The notes under the pieces are model-generated. The model searched no databases. It was not told the origin of the DNA and saw only the letters and a program-made list of their open reading frames with translations. Shown here one piece after another: positions 12,119 through 16,763 of a DNA stretch of 16,763 nucleotides; the first letter of the stretch is position 1, and each line of letters opens with the position of its first letter. Both the position numbers and the translations under genes were made by a program. The DNA comes from a bacterium. GTDB taxonomy: Bacteria > Electryoneota > Electryoneia > Electryoneales > Electryoneaceae. The stretch spans positions 1 through 16,763 of the forward strand of contig JANQEY010000317.1 of the NCBI GenBank assembly GCA_028278125.1, read 5' to 3'.

Positions 12119-13603
12119 ATGAAAAAATACATTTTGCTAATATTGCTAGTTGCTTTATTAACAATAGTCGGTTGTGCTCAAAGAGAAAGGGCTGTTGTTT
12201 CAGTTACGGTCCTTCACTGGAATGATTTTCACTCGCAGAATTTATCCCGTGAAAGGATTCGTGAAGGTGATACTCTCCACGTGGGTGGTATCAACGCCGT
12301 TGCTGGATATATCAATCATTACCGTGATAAATACGAAAGGACTCTAGTTCTCAATGCCGGTGATGAATTCCAGGGTACACCTATCTCCGAAGTGACAAAA
12401 GGAAAAAGCCAGGTTGATCTTCTCAACGTTGTCAAACCCGATGCGTTTACAATAGGAAATCATGAGTTTGATTACGGTGTGGAAAACCTGGTAGATGTTT
12501 TCAATGAAGCGAATTTCCCTGTACTCCTGGGCAATATTTTATCAGAGGAAAATGGCAAACCCCTGTTTCCAGCAGATACTGTATTAGATGTAAATGGTGT
12601 AAAAATTGGCATAATCGGTGTAGTAACAGACCATTTAATGCAGGTAACTACAAGTAAAGCTACCGAGGGTGTAAAGTTAGTTCCCAGCGAAGATATTGTC
12701 AGGAGTTCGCTTGAAAAGTTGTCGCCCATTAGTGATATACAGATTGCCCTCACGCATCTTGGGGTCTGGGAAGACAGTATCCTGGCATCAAAGATTGGGC
12801 CGGAGCTGGAGTTGATTGTTGGCGGTCATTCTCATACAGCTCTCTTCGAACCGAAGATGGTAAATGGAGTAACGATTCTGCAGGCAGGTGGTAAAGGGGG
12901 GTTCCTGGGAATCGCTGAACTTGAAATTGATACCGTATCCGATGAGCTGGTTGCTATTAACAGTAGGCTAGAGCGAGTAATAGTTGGTACCTATCCGGAA
13001 GACGACCAAATCGTGGAAATTGTCAGCAAGCAGGAAGAACAACTTTCGTCAGAGTTTGACAAGGAGATAGCTACACTTGTCACACCATGGGAACGTAACT
13101 ATAACGGTGAGAGCAATGTTGGTAACTGGATTACTGATGTTTACCGGGAATACACTGAGACGGACATCGCGTTTGTGAACTCAGGTGGTTTACGTAAAAA
13201 TGTTGATGCCGGAGAAATGACTGTAAGAGACCTGTTTGAAGTTAGTCCGTTTAATAATGAGCTGGTAAAATTCGAAATGACCGGTGAAGAGATTATGGAA
13301 TATGCCGATAAGATTGCCAGCAAAGAGATACGACAGATGCAGGTCAGTGGATTGAAAATTCACGCTCAGGGAAATAAGGTTGTTGATTTGAAGATTAACG
13401 GCGATACTGTAGTTCCTTCACGAATTTATACCATCTCCACTGTGGACTATGTAACTGATCATATAAAAAAGTATTTCGGGCTTGAAAAGGGATCAAAAGA
13501 GATCAGGAATCTCTATTTTGTTGGCAGGGATATCCTGATTTCTGCCGCGCGTGATTCAGGAAATATCAACTCAAAAGTTGAAGGGCGAATTATAATAGAA
13601 TAG
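12119..13603 (+). CDS. 5'-nucleotidase/UshA-family lipoprotein
   Basis: A 494-residue exported metallophosphoesterase. A lipoprotein signal (LLTIVGC, lipid-carrying Cys19) anchors it in the envelope. The N-terminal calcineurin-like domain shows LHWNDFH (Asp36, His38), NAGDEFQG (Asp82), GNHEFDYG (Asn114-His115), LTHLG (His213) and GGHSH (His237, His239), which is a complete two-metal site. The C-terminal 5'-nucleotidase domain shows NVGNWITD (333-340), NSGGLR (354-359) and SPFNN (376-380) in place of the more common FPF(G/N)N. Relatives hydrolyse nucleoside 5'-phosphates, UDP-sugars or other phosphoesters outside the cytoplasm to salvage nucleosides and phosphate; the exact substrate is uncertain. 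The start is ATG at 12119 with TGAGGAT upstream. It is divergent from fetA, and 51 bases upstream of the membrane glycosyltransferase gene. Confidence 0.92.
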   Translation: MKKYILLILLVALLTIVGCAQRERAVVSVTVLHWNDFHSQNLSRERIREGDTLHVGGINAVAGYINHYRDKYERTLVLNAGDEFQGTPISEVTKGKSQVDLLNVVKPDAFTIGNHEFDYGVENLVDVFNEANFPVLLGNILSEENGKPLFPADTVLDVNGVKIGIIGVVTDHLMQVTTSKATEGVKLVPSEDIVRSSLEKLSPISDIQIALTHLGVWEDSILASKIGPELELIVGGHSHTALFEPKMVNGVTILQAGGKGGFLGIAELEIDTVSDELVAINSRLERVIVGTYPEDDQIVEIVSKQEEQLSSEFDKEIATLVTPWERNYNGESNVGNWITDVYREYTETDIAFVNSGGLRKNVDAGEMTVRDLFEVSPFNNELVKFEMTGEEIMEYADKIASKEIRQMQVSGLKIHAQGNKVVDLKINGDTVVPSRIYTISTVDYVTDHIKKYFGLEKGSKEIRNLYFVGRDILISAARDSGNINSKVEGRIIIE

Positions 13604-13654
13604 CTAGTTTCTGTTCCGTATTATTTTTCGTGAGATCATGAACGGGCGAGATTA

Positions 13655-15316
13655 ATGCAGGGTAATATATTAAAAAACAGAGAAATATTTTTACTTTATG
13701 CATTTATAGCTCTTTTTCTACCGCTTTTTTACCACTTCTATGCCATCAAATCAGGATTGCCGTTTTTGCTCAATCTTGATGATGGATATATCCACCTGAA
13801 ACTTGCGGAAAACTTCGTTAAAACAGGTCACCTCGGATTATATCCCGGTGAAGGAGGAGGGGGCAGCAGCAGCCTGGTATGGACAATGCTGCTGAGTTTC
13901 CTCATTCTCATCGGCATTCCGGGCGATATTGGCGCACTTGCCAGCTCACTCACCTGCTGGATTGTTACAGTTCTGATATTCGCACGGTTTACTCACCATC
14001 TTTACGGATCTACTATAAAAAGTGCCGTAACTGTTCTCATCGTGATTATTTCAGGGCAGCTGACAGCTATAGCACTATCAGGTATGGAAACTCATCTCTT
14101 TTTACTATTCATAACTCTTTCCCTGTTTGCATACATGAAACAACAAAGAATCACCAGTTTAACCTGGATCGGACTGGCATCATTAACGAGGCCTGAGGCT
14201 GTTTTCTTAGCTGCTGCCATATTTCTTTACGAAGTATTATTCAGAGTTAAGCAAGTAGCAGAAACCCAGCTGAATTCTCAATCTCGTCAATCCAGCTACA
14301 TATCAAGATTTATAAAATCAGCCGCCTTCCCCGTTGTTTCACTAAGTGCCCTTTTTATCGGATGGGTAGTTCTATATTTACTTGCAGGGAATACACCAGA
14401 CACCTTTGCGGCACGGAGATGGCTTATCGGTATGCCCCAATCACTGCTTGATGATCCGGCAATGATCTATATAGGAGCATGGAAACTTATAACATTAATG
14501 TCCGACAGGTTAACAAGTTACATAGGTCCCGGATATGGCATAGGAGTTTTCTGGGCGATTATAATAACAGGATTGTTTTTTTCAGGTCTTGTCTCGTCCT
14601 GGAGAAAAAAATCAGACATAATTGATACAAGGCAAACTATCCTGGTTAACGGAATCCTGGGAATAATTGGTATTTATATCATCCTGCATCTTCTTTTTCA
14701 CCTGTTATTGTTACCGACACCAGGACACCTGGGCCGATACCTGGCGCCGATCTGGTTGTTCTCGCCGCTATTAATAGTTTCAGGATGGGAATCGCTACAG
14801 GCTCTATTAAAGAAATTCAGAACTTCCAGGATTGCACCGTACCTGGCCGCGTTTTTAATCATTTCATATGTTCCACAGCTTGTTAAATGGTGTGGATGGC
14901 ACAGGGATACGATTCACCATTTGGCCAACGTACACCTTAAAATGGCAGAATATGTCCGCGAAACAATCCCGGTGGATGAGCCGGTCGCGATATTTGACAT
15001 CGGCATCGCAGGCTGGAAAATTCCACACCGGATCATCGACCTGGGTGGTTTAACCGGGAAGGAATATCTCGATGCACTACACGATAGAAATGTTCCCTGG
15101 TTATTAATGAACAACAATGTGAAATATATAGTTCTGCCTGAATTTGATGGAGTTCAGAGGTGGATTGTCGGTTCGAGATTGAACCTGTTTCCTAAGGATC
15201 TTGTAGAAATATACAGGGTTACGTTGGGAGAGAAGCATTTTCCACATATCCCTCCAACGCTGGTAGCGCTTCCTGCATCGGGATTGTATACGTGGAAAAA
15301 GGCTGATGAAGACTAG
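13655..15316 (+). CDS. Integral membrane GT-C-type glycosyltransferase-like protein
   Basis: A 553-residue polytopic membrane protein with roughly ten or more hydrophobic helices between residues 12 and 435 and a soluble C-terminal portion of about 110 residues. LNLDDGYIHLKLAENFV (Asp42-Asp43) lies in the first large extracytoplasmic loop, where GT-C enzymes carry their catalytic acidic pair. It is followed by GGGGSSSLVW, ALSGMETHLF and a LASLTRPEA motif, all common in this group of lipid-linked-sugar transferases. The C-terminal part has AIFDIGIAGWKIP and RIIDLGGLTG, seen in many such uncharacterised proteins. A role in transferring a sugar from polyprenyl phosphate to an envelope glycan or protein is likely, but donor and acceptor are unknown. 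The start is ATG at 13655 with a poor Shine-Dalgarno. It may be co-transcribed with the nucleotidase, and it converges on the TPR gene after 25 bases. Confidence 0.75.
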   Translation: MQGNILKNREIFLLYAFIALFLPLFYHFYAIKSGLPFLLNLDDGYIHLKLAENFVKTGHLGLYPGEGGGGSSSLVWTMLLSFLILIGIPGDIGALASSLTCWIVTVLIFARFTHHLYGSTIKSAVTVLIVIISGQLTAIALSGMETHLFLLFITLSLFAYMKQQRITSLTWIGLASLTRPEAVFLAAAIFLYEVLFRVKQVAETQLNSQSRQSSYISRFIKSAAFPVVSLSALFIGWVVLYLLAGNTPDTFAARRWLIGMPQSLLDDPAMIYIGAWKLITLMSDRLTSYIGPGYGIGVFWAIIITGLFFSGLVSSWRKKSDIIDTRQTILVNGILGIIGIYIILHLLFHLLLLPTPGHLGRYLAPIWLFSPLLIVSGWESLQALLKKFRTSRIAPYLAAFLIISYVPQLVKWCGWHRDTIHHLANVHLKMAEYVRETIPVDEPVAIFDIGIAGWKIPHRIIDLGGLTGKEYLDALHDRNVPWLLMNNNVKYIVLPEFDGVQRWIVGSRLNLFPKDLVEIYRVTLGEKHFPHIPPTLVALPASGLYTWKKADED

Positions 15317-15341
15317 TTGTGTAAAAGATGAATGATTCTCT

Positions 15342-16763
15342 TTATCCCCAGCCCTCTTTTTTTATCCTGCCAATAATCTCAGCTTTTAATAATTCAATTA
15401 TTTTCTGGTGACTCCTTACCTGGTTGATTGCGTCAATTCCAATCCTTCGCCTGGTAAAAATACTCTCCATATTCCTGCCGATGATGACATACGGGACAAA
15501 AAACAGGGGAAGCATTGCAGCAACATATATTGAAGCCATCAGGGGTGTTGAGCCATTTTGGATCAGTATATAAATCAGTAGACAAGACAATAGTATCCAA
15601 CCAAGTAATCCGATCCGGTGCATCTGCCTTTTTCGCATATCTATTTCGCCGAACAGGTTCTGATTGTAATCCGAAATGTCCGCACGCCGTTCGTAGGATA
15701 TTTTCTCCAGTTCTTCTGATACCAGCTCCGGGTATACCGGGATCAAACTGTTTATCTTGTTGTAGATAGTATCGCGATAAATACTGTAACACCCGGTTTC
15801 ACCAAGATTGGATTTTATCTCGCTTAACTTGTAAATATGGTTATGGACTATTTCATTTCTTTCATGTAGGGCGTACAGGTTAACTATATCTTCAATTTTC
15901 TCCATCTTGATCATCAATTCTTTAACATGATCTTTCCATTCGTTCGCCAGTGAATCAAGCCGGGTATCGATTGTTTTCCAGATTTTCTGGAAATTCCTGT
16001 TTATCCTGGCCAGGGCATAGTATCCAAAATGTGCTGTGTGAGCTTCGTCCAATGATTCAACTGCATAATTGTCTTGTCCCAGAAGACAATAACATTCCGC
16101 CATCAGGTATCGCACGTGATTCAGATCTTGAGTAATATTATACAAACGCTTGAGTGTTTTTATAGCTGAGGCATAATCCTGGTTCAACATATGCGCTTTA
16201 ATGATTAATTCGAGCAGAATTTCCCTGTAATGCTCTGCGTAATCACGGGGTAAAATACTCATCGCATGCTGTAGATGTTTGATTGAAGCATCAGGATCGT
16301 TTTTATACTCGAGAAGCGTATGTCCTAAAACGAGGTAAGCAGGGAAATATCGCCGGTCTCTCTCGATAACCTGCTCGAGTATGTTAATCCCGATATCAAA
16401 ATCTCCCCGGTCGCAGGCAGCCTCTGCCTGGATGAAAAAATCCGCGACTTCAGGAATAGCGTCGATACAGATTTCATCATAATTGAGAGTCAGACGTTCC
16501 AGGTCATATCGTACATAAGCCCTGTCGGGTGGATAATGCTGAAGAATTATTGGTATATCTTTGATCTGGAGATGTTCAATATTGGATGTAAGGCTGATAA
16601 ACCGGTGATAATGGTTCTGCCAGGTTTTCGAAGTAAAAACGAACTCATTCTTGATGGTCTCAGCATCGCCGGGAATGTCATTAATTTCAGAATTGAGCAG
16701 CTGGATCGTAGTACCTGTATATCTCTTGTCACGACGGTGAATTCTGTTAACTATTATCTGGCT
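15342..16763 (-). CDS. TPR/coiled-coil membrane protein, 5' end outside the window
   Basis: The reading frame is open without a stop from 16763 down to TAG/TAA-type termination at 15342, giving at least 473 residues. An internal ATG at 16262 is therefore not the true start, and the N-terminus lies beyond the window. Residues about 110-165 of the visible part (QAEAACDRGDFDIGINILEQ, then FPAYLVLGHTLLEY and DASIKHLQHAMSILP) form tetratricopeptide repeats, and further repeat-like helices follow (ASAIKTLKRLY, YLMAECYCLLGQDNYAVESL). A helical, charged region (about 255-375) precedes two hydrophobic segments (about 384-402 and 409-429), then a basic C-terminal tail. This suggests a membrane-anchored scaffold with a cytoplasmic TPR arm. 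No enzymatic motif is seen and no specific family is recognised. It converges with the glycosyltransferase gene. Confidence 0.78.
   Translation of the reverse strand, partial: SQIIVNRIHRRDKRYTGTTIQLLNSEINDIPGDAETIKNEFVFTSKTWQNHYHRFISLTSNIEHLQIKDIPIILQHYPPDRAYVRYDLERLTLNYDEICIDAIPEVADFFIQAEAACDRGDFDIGINILEQVIERDRRYFPAYLVLGHTLLEYKNDPDASIKHLQHAMSILPRDYAEHYREILLELIIKAHMLNQDYASAIKTLKRLYNITQDLNHVRYLMAECYCLLGQDNYAVESLDEAHTAHFGYYALARINRNFQKIWKTIDTRLDSLANEWKDHVKELMIKMEKIEDIVNLYALHERNEIVHNHIYKLSEIKSNLGETGCYSIYRDTIYNKINSLIPVYPELVSEELEKISYERRADISDYNQNLFGEIDMRKRQMHRIGLLGWILLSCLLIYILIQNGSTPLMASIYVAAMLPLFFVPYVIIGRNMESIFTRRRIGIDAINQVRSHQKIIELLKAEIIGRIKKEGWG

Overview
The window looks like chromosome from a flagellated, Gram-negative-type bacterium that is probably in or near the Fibrobacterota-Chlorobiota-Bacteroidota (FCB) superphylum or one of its candidate phyla. 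The main clue is the secreted beta-helix protein at 5001-7403, whose C-terminus carries a 'WPNPFN' motif and the beta-sandwich pattern of type IX secretion sorting domains. The window also encodes a lipoprotein and two flagellins without a D2/D3 insert. The placement is inference from protein style only; there is no rRNA or other phylogenetic marker here.

Layout. 139-666 (+) encodes a low-molecular-weight phosphatase-like protein with a TTG start. 829-1935 (+) encodes a stand-alone PD-(D/E)XK nuclease-like protein in an AT-rich stretch that runs on into a 550-base gap (1936-2485). 2486-4876 (+) is a flagellin / short MerR regulator / flagellin cluster. It has a candidate sigma-28 promoter far upstream of the first flagellin, a hairpin-rich 264-base leader before the second, and a textbook intrinsic terminator at 4917-4948. 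5001-10026 is all minus strand: the beta-helix surface protein, an EamA-family transporter, a 506-base gap holding a composite inverted-repeat element (8531-8883), and tgt (queuosine tRNA modification). 10215-10457 (+) is a possible small two-helix membrane protein. 10474-11957 (-) is the fetA-fetB iron-export ABC pair with a GTGA start/stop overlap. 12119-15316 (+) holds a 5'-nucleotidase-family lipoprotein and a GT-C-type integral membrane glycosyltransferase. 15342-16763 (-) is a TPR/coiled-coil/membrane protein whose 5' end lies beyond the window.

Functional links. Three groupings are supported by arrangement: the flagellin-merR-flagellin unit; the translationally coupled fetAB operon, which faces the nucleotidase gene across a divergent promoter region with overlapping -35 boxes; and possibly the nucleotidase-glycosyltransferase pair (51-base gap, same strand). 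The other genes look like ordinary, unlinked chromosomal neighbours. No tRNA, rRNA, CRISPR array, transposase or prophage gene was seen. The most unusual non-coding features are the composite repeat element at 8531-8883 and the chain of inverted repeats between merR and the second flagellin gene.
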